From Chenopodium formosanum (lineage: Eukaryota > Streptophyta > Magnoliopsida > Caryophyllales > Amaranthaceae): a DNA stretch of 64,000 nucleotides. The notes below the pieces were generated by a model. It saw only the letters and a list, made by a program, of their open reading frames with translations, ran no database searches and was not told where the DNA came from. Positions 23,528-33,700 of this stretch are shown here, piece by piece. The translations under genes and the position numbers were made by a program. The stretch covers positions 72,897,795 to 72,961,794 of the forward strand of contig CM044874.1 of assembly GCA_024500155.1 (NCBI GenBank), read 5' to 3'. The stretch's first letter is position 1. Each line of letters begins with the position of its first letter.

Positions 23528-24070
23528 TAATCTTATATATGTATAAAATAAATCTATATAATTACTGTTTACATATTTAAGCATAGTTATTTTTGTTAAA
23601 CTTCAATCTATCTATCTATATATTATACTAAAAGACAAGCGCCTCAATGTGAGGATGACAAATGCCACTCTCTCATTGGCTTATCTTATGTATAAAATAA
23701 ATCTATATAATTACTATTTACATATTTAAGCATAGTTATTTTTGTTAAACTTCAAACAATAAAAGCAAGTTTCTATACATGCATAAGATTTTCATGATTT
23801 CCTAACATAAATATTGATTTAATTTTTTATAATAAATATATACTTTCCAATACTACAAATAATCCATAAAATCTTTCCAATCTTTATTTATAGTTAAGTT
23901 AAAGAATAATAACTAATTTGAAGCAATATGATTAAAGTGGCATAATTAAGGAAACAAATATTTCGTATTTTGAAAGGCTAATATTGTTTTTTTTTTAAGA
24001 AAATTAAATAAAATCGATAATATTTAGTTTGACGTCAATTATGAAATCAATACAAACATTTTAAAAAAAT

Positions 24071-24262
24071 CAGATGTACATTAAAATATTGTGCATCTAT
24101 TATAAAAGCTACCCTGTAATGAATGAAAGTTATTTATGCTTTATTGATAAAAGTTACCCAAAATATCAGATGTACAATAAAATATTGTGCACCTATTATA
24201 AAAGCTACCCTGTAATGAATGAAAGTTATTTATGCTTTATTGATAAAAGTTACCCAAAATAA
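24071..24262. repeat. Perfect-looking 96-bp tandem duplication
   Basis: Two adjacent copies start CAGATGTACA at 24071 and 24167 and differ at a few positions. It lies inside the second Helitron copy. Confidence 0.9.
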
Positions 24263-24457
24263 TGTAAAAGTTTTTGATACAAAAGTTTTTAGTGTAAAAA
24301 TTACTTTTATCGTTTGTTGTACTCCTTGACAAATACTGAATGCTGAGCCGAAATGTTGTTTTGGAAAAAAATACATAATCTTGAACATAAATTTAATTTT
24401 AATCGGCCTTTCATTTTCTATACAATGTCTTTTAGAATGACCTTTTGTTTTTCTTGC

Positions 24458-24460
<3 letters not shown>

Positions 24461-24500
<40 letters not shown>
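24461..24500. repeat. Poly(A) tract of about 40 bases
   Basis: An uninterrupted A run inside the Helitron complex. Confidence 0.85.
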
Positions 24501-24510
<10 letters not shown>

Positions 24511-24848
24511 TAACCAATCTAAACAAGAGGAATAAAAGTTAAATTGAATTAGACATTTGACGGAAAAGGGATAGATATAAAATATATTATAACTATTACT
24601 CATGTTTTAAATTGTAATATTCGTATTAACAATGCAATTACTTATAATTTTTTTTAGAAAAACTAACATTTTGATTTAAAAATCGTGCATTGCTCATGTA
24701 CTATACTAGATATACAACAATCATGTGCAATAATTTATGTTGTTTTATACATAATAATACTTTTAACTATAATAGTACGTGTATATAATATAATATTTTT
24801 TATAATATAAAAAAGTATATGTATATAATATAATATTTTATAACACGT

Positions 24849-24937
24849 GTCCTCCATACCAAGTGTAGTCCCAATCACCACTGCACCAATTGGTTGTTGG
24901 TGTAGTGGTGATTGAGACTACACTTGGTAAGGAGGAC
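24849..24937. repeat. 41-bp inverted repeat with a 7-base loop
   Basis: The arms 24849-24889 and 24897-24937 pair at 38 of 41 positions. The outer part begins GTCCTCCATACCAAGTGTAG. The local sequence is richer in G and C than its surroundings. It could be the remnant of a foldback element or a small-RNA hairpin. Confidence 0.85.
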
Positions 24938-26596
24938 CACTGTGCTCCCCTGCAACAACAATCGGAAGGGGAGTGGAACCTAATAACCTAGAACTGATCC
25001 TCAAATCTAGATTAGCCCAAAGGGTGAACCAGATAGAACACCCAAAACTCAATGCATATATGACGGGAATTAACTTATCCTTTATCTATCTTATACAAAA
25101 CTCCAAAGTTTTTTTTTTTTTTTCAAAATATGATAATAACATTTTTAAATTTTTGTTAATATGAAAGATATAAACCTATCAAAATGTATATATAGTTAAA
25201 TTGTTTAATAACTTATATCGAATGCGTAGTTTTATTAAAATTATTTGCATGTAATCATTAAATGTATTGGATGTTGTGTAGCTATGCAATGTCCAAAACT
25301 TTAGTTGAGCGACTTTGATTTAGTGATTGTACGGTAAAAAGATATTGACTTCGATCTTGAAACCTAATAGTCTAATAAATTCTAAATAGAAAAATTAAAA
25401 CAAAAGGAAATGAAAATAGTAAATGGCTTTAAATATTGAAATAAACATAACCTTTTAAATCAATTTAGCGAATTTAAGAGACAATTTTAAGGCATTTAAA
25501 ATTAAATGGGGGAAAATATATGTAAAAAGAACATTTTTAGATATATAAATGTTCATGCACTATTATAAGAGTTTTGTTAACTTTTTTATAATTAAGGTAG
25601 GGATAAATCTTAGTAATATATACTCCGTATATTTTATTTATATAAAATTATCAGTATCCATACCTATATACGAAGTATTTGTGTCGTATACTATATTTAA
25701 TCAGTTGTTGGTTATATATATGACTATTATATAATATATAGTTTTTGGCACAGTGCTTAACTTAGGAAAATATATGTTCTGGTAAATCAAATATAAGGTT
25801 ATTATTGTGTCTATAGATTTAATGAGTGTGACGGGTAAATAAAACATGTATATATTAGATTGATTGTAGCTACTGATGCGGATGGTATGATAAGAAAATT
25901 TTAGTTTTTTCTCAACGGGAGATATAAATAAATTAGTCCACTTCTTATATAGCTATGTGGAGTATTATTCAATTATTTTTCAATTAATAAAATAACATTA
26001 TAAAAAATTAAAAGAAATTCAAATAACATAAAATACTATTCAAATAACGTTCCTTTAATTTTTTTTATTGACCATTAGTACAAGTCCTTTAATAGTAAAT
26101 GAATTACCTTTGTTTTTATTTTTATTTTTCCTACGGGTTTAATAATTTGATTAAATTTATAATCCGTGCATCGCACGGGCACTATGCTAGTAAATTTCTA
26201 AACTCCATGATAAAAATAACTAAAAATTGTTCAGAATAATACTCGTAGTAAAGCCCGAATCACACATTAGTTATCACATAAAATAAAAAAAAAACAAGCT
26301 TTTATAAGGTCTTAAGAGCTTCTGCTATTTTTTCAAATGTGTTAAGTTTTGTTTTAGCCAACATATTGTCATTGTTTTATTGCATACTTTAAGCAATTGT
26401 TAACGTATCACGTTATTCACGTACTAATGTTGAAACAATACGTTAACAAATCTTTGTGTTAAAATCAACAAGAATAGTTTATACTCCATAATAATTAATC
26501 TCTGTTTAATTTGAGGATGAATGGAGGTGCAATTTTATAACAAAAATGAGAAGAAGAAAAAAAAAATTGCTATCAAAATGAACTATTGACTCGTAT

Positions 26597-26863
26597 AAAA
26601 GTGGTGGTCCATTAGAAGTTTGTAGTCAGCTGTGCCGGCTTTGTGGGGGGAGATACCGTGTTTCGGGTGTGACCTCGTCCGTCTGTGGGAGTTGTTTTAG
26701 GTCTGCCCTACGGCCCTGCGTGTGTGTTAGCCAGCAGCTGTGTTTCATTCGTATGTTGAATGTGCTACCGCCCTTGCCCGAACACAGATGCTCTTAAACT
26801 TCAAGATGTTCCACCACTTTAATGCTCCCACTTGGGTCACAAGCTTGCGTTACCAAGCTCAGC
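26597..26863 (-). ncRNA. 7SL (SRP) RNA-like gene, short or diverged, copy E
   Basis: It starts GCTGAGCTTGGTAACGCAAG, CTTGTGACCCAAGTGGGAGC, ATTAAAGTGGTGGAAC, a good Alu-domain match. The middle has diverged strongly, and the 3' end is AATGGACCACCAC before T4. Length is about 267 nt. The upstream ATCCCATATC is a weak USE; TTAATATATTG is TATA-like. Confidence 0.62.
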
Positions 26864-27251
26864 AATACGCATTGCATTGTAAACAATATATTAATTTAAA
26901 TATATTGGTGTAATTGATTGATATGGGATTTTTGGACTTTTAATACCTTTTTAGTTACTACTGGAATTAGTTTCCCTTTGTTTAGTCATTTTATACTATA
27001 ACATTTTGATCTTATTTTCTACAAAAACAAAATCGTGATGTTCAATTGTTCTACAGAAAGTCAATAACTCTAGTATAAATTACTCCATATGTTGTAACAC
27101 TGTCCATTATTCCTTACCTAGAAAAAATCTAGTATTGAATAAAGTCGTGTTTGTGATGGATCTACATTATTAGTGTACATCGATGGGAACTAACCATTTT
27201 CTTTTGTTGTAATTTTGATTATAAAGTGTGGGAATTCGAGTTATCAACGAA

Positions 27252-27362
27252 CCAAGACACCAAGATCGGATCCAGAACACCGTATCCTCGTTCTCAAGCA
27301 TCATTTAGCAACAAGTACATTTAGAAGTTTATAGTACTACGATGGTATCTGATCAGTTTTGA
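27252..27362 (+). pseudogene. Broken fragment of the IPK2 coding exon
   Basis: ATCGGATCCAGAACA, then GTATCCTC and AAGCATCA correspond to IPK2 codons at 17975-18012. TTTAGAAGTTTATAG and CTGATCAGTTTTGATG correspond to 18143-18178. About 120 bp between the two parts are missing, and a 4-5-bp insertion is present. It is on the same strand as IPK2, 9.2 kb away, and ends exactly at the 3' edge of a truncated 7SL copy. It is non-coding. Confidence 0.75.
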
Positions 27363-27513
27363 TGTCCTTACCTAACACAAATGCTCTTAAATTTGTTACA
27401 CCACTTTAATGCCCCCACTTAGATCACAAGCTTGCGTTGCCAAATTCAGCAATAGCCCTACACTTAGATCACAAGCTTGCGTTGCCAAATAGACCATGCC
27501 AGATTCAGCAATA
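27363..27513 (-). pseudogene. Truncated 7SL RNA fragments, copy F
   Basis: 27363-27450 carries only the Alu-domain start (GCTGAATTTGGCAACGCAAG then CTTGTGATCTAAGTGGGGGC). The same start is repeated at about 27461-27513. The S-domain and 3' end are absent. Confidence 0.7.
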
Positions 27514-27917
27514 GACTCAACTTAAGAAAATTCTAGTATAGAATAAAGTCGTGTTTGAGATGGATTCACATTATTAGAGTATAATGTACATCGATGATAA
27601 CTAACCCTTTTTTTTAGACATCACAAAAAACACGAAACCAAACAAGTTGAGATGTCTATTGAAACCAATAATTACAATTGCAAAAAATAAAAAAATATAT
27701 ATATTATGTTTCAACAAAGAATTGTCATCGTTAATTCCTTACATCACATAAAGTCAACAAGTACTAAAAAAAAATAATTCTTTTAAAACGAGTTTGAACG
27801 ATTACCTTGAAAAGTGTTAATATCTTAATTCAAATCTAGTCTAATATGAAGTATATATAAAGGAGCTGTTATTCCAACTTTCAATCACAATTTTTAAACC
27901 TTCAAATTCTGAGATTT

Positions 27918-27980
27918 TGAAAGTGTCAAAAAAAAATTCTGAGATTTTGAAAGTGTCAAAAAAAAATTCTGAGATTTTGA
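27918..27980. repeat. Three copies of an 18-bp unit separated by GTGTC-A9
   Basis: TTCTGAGATTTTGA occurs three times, separated twice by AAGTGTC plus A9. It looks like a micro-insertion that was then duplicated in tandem. Confidence 0.7.
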
Positions 27981-28024
27981 TGATAATAATAATTAATAAT
28001 ATTTATAAAAATAAAAATAAAAAT

Positions 28025-28229
28025 AAAAATGATGGTCCAATTGTTGCAAGTAAATCATTGCATGTAGGATTTAGTTAAAGGTGTATCCCCAAACAGTAGC
28101 AAGAGGCCTGCTGCTCTATGAAGCCAGCATTGCCACCCCAACTAAACTCAACTGCAATATTCACTTACCAATTCTTCCAAAACTTTATTGCTCCCACTTG
28201 GGTCACAAGCCCACGCTACTGGACCCAGC
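28025..28229 (-). ncRNA. 7SL (SRP) RNA-like gene, short variant, copy G
   Basis: It starts GCTGGGTCCAGTAGCGTGGG, CTTGTGACCCAAGTGGGAGC, keeps TGCTGGCTTCATAGAGCAGC and ends CAATTGGACCATCA before T5. About 205 nt, the shortest copy with both ends. Its promoter is better than that of most short copies: TTCCCACATTG (28283-28293) and TTATATACATTC (about 28258-28269). It is the best candidate for an expressed short form. Confidence 0.7.
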
Positions 28230-28534
28230 AAAATTCCTACCTCTAAATTATTATATGAATGTATATAATCTTCTGTAAATGACCAATGTGGGAACTTCTT
28301 TGTTAACTCTCACAAAATTAAGGTTTTCTAGATTACGAGGTTTTGTTTAGAGGATTTTTACATCGACTCCTCAAATACCATGTCTTTTTGTTGGCTCATT
28401 GGTTGTAGAGTATTAATTATTTTGAATATTGGTTAAAATTTTGTGTTAAGCTTGTATAACAGCACGTGTTAAATGTAAAATTAACTTGAATCCAATAAGT
28501 CCTTTCTACAAATATAAGAGGATCGTGAATACAT

Positions 28535-28845
28535 AAAAAAGTGATGGTCCAATTAAGGTCTAAGCCAAGTTGGTGCTAATGGACCTGGGAGGCGCAAGCT
28601 CGTAATCCTTCCACTGACAAGAGCGAGAGGTTATCGTTGCTCTGTGAAACCAGCCTGACGCCGTTCCCTCCACTTTAGGGCTCATGAAGATCAGGCCTTC
28701 GCCCAAGCCACATGAGCCAACTCCCAACTTGGATAGGGCGAGCCAGCATATTGCCCGACCCGAAGCCCGACCTAGATGGCTAAGACCGTGTCCCTTCACA
28801 TTAGTGCCCCCACTTGGGTTACAAGCTCTTGTTATTGAGCTCGGC
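28535..28845 (-). ncRNA. 7SL (SRP) RNA gene, full-length copy H
   Basis: The minus-strand transcript is about 311 nt. It starts GCCGAGCTCAATAACAAGAG, CTTGTAACCCAAGTGGGGGC (Alu domain, SRP9/14-binding fold). The S-domain part reads GTCAGGCTGGTTTCACAGAG, CAACGATAACC and TTGTCAGTGGAAGGATTACG. It ends CCAATTGGACCATCAC followed by T6. The promoter carries a perfect USE, GTCCCACATCG (28900-28910), 24 bp before TTAATATAATC (28865-28875), which is 20-30 bp before the start; this spacing is that of Pol III-transcribed plant snRNA-type genes. It is the most probable active copy in the cluster. Confidence 0.88.
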
Positions 28846-28864
28846 AACGATGTAATGTCCATAT

Positions 28865-28910
28865 GATTATATTAAGTAGTTAAACTTCTTATTGTTTTTC
28901 GATGTGGGAC
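28865..28910 (-). promoter_or_regulatory. USE plus TATA promoter of 7SL copy H
   Basis: USE GTCCCACATCG at 28900-28910 and TATA-like TTAATATAATC at 28865-28875, 24 bp apart. The USE matches the plant consensus RTCCCACATCG exactly. Confidence 0.85.
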
Positions 28911-29480
28911 ATTTAGAATATCTAATTTGTTTGCTTGGGAATGAATCAAAGGGAGCAATTCAATTTTACTCTCTCCATTTACATTTGCTCTTCTTGAATC
29001 TGTTTTCATGCCCAAATGTTGTATTTAGTTTATAAAGGAGAAGAAGATTTGGAAAATGAATATACTTGTAGAAGCTTTTTATTAATTTATTTATATTTTT
29101 TTTTGAAAAGGTAAGAAAAATTAGGAAAATTGTAAAAGATATTAAGTTGGAACAAAATTAAACTAAACAAATATTAATACATGTATTGTTATGATGGTTT
29201 GTGTTTTGTTAGAGTAAGTATAGATATTTTAAAAGAAATCCTTCAAATGAGTCTCATGATGTTGATCCCTAAACCTTAAGGACATGTGGTGGGAACGATC
29301 TTACTACTATGATACCTCAACCTCATGACTATGAGTATAATGGAAAAAGGGTAAGTGTAAAAATAATGAAATACGGAGTAACCTATACTCCGTATAAATA
29401 ATATTAAATGTATAGTATTTCGTATTAGTTTCGCAATGGATCAAAACAAGTGTAATACTTGTCACCAAAAAAAATGAATA
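28911..29480. other. Intergenic AT-rich DNA
   Basis: No gene or intact element is seen. It contains ATACGGAGTA and TACTCCGTAT within 25 bp of each other (about 29371-29396). Confidence 0.5.
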
Positions 29481-29483
29481 AGG

Positions 29484-30621
29484 TCTTGTTCACTTCACCT
29501 TACAAAAATAATATTAAGTAACAATAATTCTAGTTCAAAAAAAATAAGGCCATATTTACTTCACTTTAAAATAATAATATTCAATAAAAATAATTTCAGT
29601 TCAGTTAAAATACAAATTCAAGTCAGCATAAAAATCAGGTATTTTAAAGAAGAAATATAATGGAGAATTAAAAATAGTTTAAGTTCAACAAAAATAATTT
29701 AAGTTTAGTAAACAATTTCAATTCAGCAAAAATAAAGTAAAGTGAATGAGGCCTAATTTAAGTTCTGGAAAAAATAATTTCAATTCAATTAAAAAATAAG
29801 GGAAATTATCATTGGTACACTCCAACTTTTGGCTTTTAACTTTGGCACACCTCATTAAATTTTCATTATCAGCAGTACACTCATAATTAACATCTAATTA
29901 CTGCAGTAACTACACCGTTAATGAAACGTTTATTTAGTTAATACAACACATTTTAATTGAAAAAAAAAAGTAAAAGACCTCAAAGACCTCCCATTTAATC
30001 TCCATCCAACCTTTCCCTTCAACATTTCCCTCCTTATATAAACCTAAAATAATCATACAATCAGTAACACTATCGCATGCAAACTAAAGTCATCAATTTT
30101 GAATAAAGTTAGTAAAAGAGTACAAAAATAAGCAAGCTTACATATTCATATGCAAAACAAACATAAACCAAGGCTAAATTAAGCAACATTAGAGCATAAT
30201 TCGACCAATCCATGGTACATAATTCAACCATTCACTAAAAATTGCAAATTTCATCTAAAACCTAGCAATTTAAACCAAAAAATTCAGAACTTACAACAAG
30301 AGATAACCACTAACCTTTTTAAATCCACAAAGCAAGCCTCAAACTCCTTGGAGTAAATGAATACAGTTGGGAGGCATTTTAGTCAAGTCAAGTTTAAACA
30401 AAATCCCCGTCATTTACCCTCACTTAACGTTTGTTTAACACTTTAGTTGCTCTAGTATTTAGGTGTTAATTATGAGTGTACCGCTGATAATGAAAATTTA
30501 ATGAGATGTACCAAAGTTAAAAGCCAAAAACTGGAGTGTACTAATGATAATTTCCCTAAAAATAATATCAGTTCAGCAAAAATAATTTAATCAAACGACA
30601 ATAAGGTGGAGTGAAAGGGGC
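29484..30621. mobile_element. Outer inverted-repeat element split by a MULE
   Basis: The left end, CTTGTTCACTTCACCTTAC, and the right end, ATAAGGTGGAGTGAAAGGGG, are imperfect inverted repeats. The interior carries repeated AATAATTTCAGTTCAG-like words on both sides of the inserted element at 29800-30556. Confidence 0.5.
29800..30556. mobile_element. Mutator-like foldback (non-autonomous MULE)
   Basis: The 757-bp element has long terminal inverted repeats (about 130 bp) starting GGGAAATTATCATTGGTACA and ending in the complement of GGGAAATTATCATTAGTACA. Flanks AAAAAATAA and TAAAAATAA look like a 9-bp target duplication with one difference. No transposase frame is present. Confidence 0.82.
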
Positions 30622-30794
30622 ACAAAGTCGAGTTTATCCAAGTTTAGCTCCCGCGTCACTGTCACTATCGAAATCCATCGAAACATATAAAAACAACTCC
30701 TTTGACTCCTTTGCTTAAATTCAGGATCTTTGTCAACAACTCAACATTCAAACCCATCAAAAGGATCCGCCATTGATACAAGCATAACAAGAAG

Positions 30795-33700
30795 ATGAAC
30801 GATCAAATCATCTCCCACAAAGCTTACGCCAGAATTGGGCTTCTGGGAAACCCAAGTGATGTGTACTACGGCAATACTATCTCCATTAGTATCACCAATT
30901 TCTGGGCTTCTGTTGATTTGGAGCCTTCTGATCATCTTGTTGTTAAACCCCACCATTATCATGATCTTGTCCAGTTTCAATCTCTTCATCATATGGTCTC
31001 TTTCTCTCTTTCTGGGTACAATTTATTTATCTCAAATTGTATGGTTTGAATTTGTTGTTTGATGATTTTTCTGGGATTTATTATTAGTAATTGATGCATT
31101 GATATATGCTTATTCACAATCTGATTAGGTTATTAGAGATGTTGAAATTGACCTAACTCGAAATTGAATTGATTTGAACCCCAATTTCAACCCGGAATAC
31201 ACTGACCCGACCCGACTAGACTCGAGTTCTATTTGTTAATAGGATCACCTTAATGATTTGTATTGAAATTACGAGTTAATGGATTGTTAGTGCATTGTGC
31301 TGAAATTCTGTTGTTTGCTGTGTTTACTTGACTATGAAAAATGTTAGGGATAGGTAGGATGTACCCTCAAGTGCTGGAATTGGGTTACTAGAAGCTAGTG
31401 ATGAAGGTACATTGTGTAGTTTTTGGATAAATATACAAAGTTGTTCTAATCGATGGATATATAGTATTGGTAGTGGTGACTGGTGGTATATTAGATGCTT
31501 TGAGGGGGTTTAGCTCTGGTTCGAGGAGGTGTTCCGGACTAAATTCTATTTTCATATCAGTAATGATCTGTTCAATATCAGTAATCTTGGTGGTTAACTT
31601 AATCGTTACACACCACCCATGCCTTTGATGTCAATTGTGCTTTTCTACACTAGAAGTAACTTGATTGTGAACAAGAGCTGGATTGCTGGAAGTTCAAAGT
31701 CAACGGTTCTGTCATAAGCTAGTCTAGTTCTTTGTTGCAAAAGTGTATTTGGAGCTGAATTGCTGCTAGACTATTAGTGAGCAATACCTAAGATCATTTG
31801 TAGTGCCAAATAAGCCTAGTAAATCAAATTCGGTGCAAACTTAGTATATAGAATGCTTCCATTCTGTTAATCCAATGTATTGTATTGCTTGAATAATGTT
31901 ACCTCTAGAGACTTCCCTTATTATTTTTAATATCCAAAATTTCAAGGAGACAATAGGCTGCTAATTGATATTTTTAGGTTTTATAGTCTTACTTTGAGGC
32001 TGGATATCTTTTATTCTCTTAATCCATTTATAGTCCTAATTTTTATGAACTTACTCCTACCTGTAGCATTCATTAGTACCATAGTCAATTAGTCATGTAT
32101 TTGAGCATTAGGGGATAGTTTCCAACCTAGAGCAACAGATAAATTGGAGTCGTTCCAGATCCTCCCTGTAACTTTTAGAGTGCTGATGGCTAATTTATGT
32201 AGGAATGACCTTGGCAACTGGAAGGCAGAAGTTCTACTGGTCCAATTATTGATCCGTTGACGATTGTGTTTTATATTATTTCTTTTCAATTGGCTATTGT
32301 GGTACTTTACAAGTTATAGGTAGAGGGATTTTGTTCCTCTTTCATCAAATGGCAGGAAATGGTTTTAATGAATTTAGCATCTAAGCATTGAACATATATA
32401 TACCTTTTATTTGTTTCTTCCTCCTAGTTTTTATTTGAGATAGTCGTGAGTTGGAATTATGGATTGATTTTGTTGCATCTTTGAGGCTCATATTGGAGCT
32501 GTAAGTCTCTTATTTTAAAGGGCTTTCCAAGCTGCAAATAGTTCAATAGAACCACTAAATATATTGTTAATAGTTTCCAAATGCCCCTTCTTTAGTCAAT
32601 TACCATGTTTTCAACTATTATAAAATTGGTTTCATACAATGACTGATGAACTGCTTGCTCGAAGTTAGTGTATTGTGTAATTACAAAAAGAGGGGGGAAA
32701 TTTATCTTTTTCTGAATTTATGCTATGATTATCATCTTATAGTTATGCTTTGTCTTAGCTTAGAAAATATTTATAAATCTGTCTTCAGGTGGATCGCTTA
32801 GAGAATGAGGGTTTCTATGGAGGTGTGCGTTTGCTTATGGCCACCTGCAAAGTATTTTACAGATACTGCAAGAAACTTAACATTGATCTTCATGAGAGGA
32901 ACTTTACCCTATCATATGATACAAATATTCCCCGGCAGGTGAATTATCTCTCTTTTAAATTTGTTGGATATGTAAATTATGTATGTTATGTGTTTCTTGG
33001 TTGGTGCATGAAGTTTAGTTTAATCTACAACAGTATGTAACTAAATTTTATTTATTTAGGGTTCGTTTGGCATCGCTGTGGTTTTCTATTTTTTGTTTTT
33101 TAAAAGTATTATAAATGTCAAATAATGAATAAAAAATTATTTAGACTTATTAAAATCATGATAATTTTGAAAACTAACAACAAAAAAGTGGAAACACCTT
33201 TTTCTTGTTTCCTGTTTTTGGGTTTTAGTTTTCAAAAAAACAGGAAATTGAAAACCAAAAATGATGCCAAACAAACCCTTATTAATTTATTTTGACTTTT
33301 AGACAGGACTTTCAGGTTCTAGTGCCATTGTATGTGCTGCCCTGAATTGTATGCTTGACTTTTACCAAGTCAGGCACCTGGTTAAGGTAGAGGAGAGACC
33401 TAATCTTATCTTGGATGCTGAAAAGGAGCTTGGCATTGTGGCTGGTCTCCAAGATCGGGTGGCACAAGTTTATGGGGGACTTGTTTTTATGGTAAAGATT
33501 GACGCATTTGGCAAAACTTTCACAATTACTTATTTATATCTTTCTTTTCCTGAGGTGGACTCCTTTTTCCTAGGACTTCAACAAAAATCACATGGATAAA
33601 TTGGGACATGGTATTTATACACCAATGGATATCAGTCTGCTTCCTCCTCTCTACCTCATCTATGCTGAAAATCCAAGTGACTCAGGAAAGGTCAGCAGAA

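Larger units (their letters stand above)
23615..24712 (+). mobile_element. Second Helitron copy nested in or tandem to the first
   Basis: TCTATATATTATACTAAAAG at 23615 repeats the 5' end at 22799, and the next 150 bp match the first copy minus its foldback insertion. A decayed 3' end, CGTGCATTGCTCATG then TATACTAG, lies at about 24685-24710. Confidence 0.55.
22799..26190 (+). mobile_element. Helitron (non-autonomous) with nested insertions
   Basis: The left end is TCTATATATTATACTAAAAG. The right end has the hairpin CCGTGCATCGCACGG followed by GCACTATGCTAG and then T, the classic Helitron terminus, which inserts between A and T without duplication. No helicase or Rep frame was seen, so it is non-autonomous. 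Inside are a hAT-like foldback (22877-23527), a second Helitron 5' end (23615) with its own decayed 3' end (about 24710), a tandem duplication, a poly(A) run and a strong hairpin. Confidence 0.75.
26785..27610. repeat. Segmental duplication covering 7SL 5' ends and flank
   Basis: The segment about 26785-27215 and the shorter segment about 27370-27610 share ATGCTCTTAAA, the 7SL start region, and a downstream block with AATAAAGTCGTGTTTG and GTACATCGATG. The second unit has internal deletions and a further 50-bp repeat of the 7SL start (27461-27513). Confidence 0.75.

Noticed and set aside
24071..24262. CRISPR-like repeat array
   Set aside because: Only two adjacent 96-bp copies in a plant nuclear transposon; no spacers.
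22799..26190. LTR retrotransposon
   Set aside because: No TG...CA long terminal repeats, primer-binding site or gag-pol frames; the termini are those of a Helitron.
28560..28862. 100-codon minus-strand frame
   Set aside because: It lies within 7SL copy H; the RNA gene with promoter and terminator explains the conservation.
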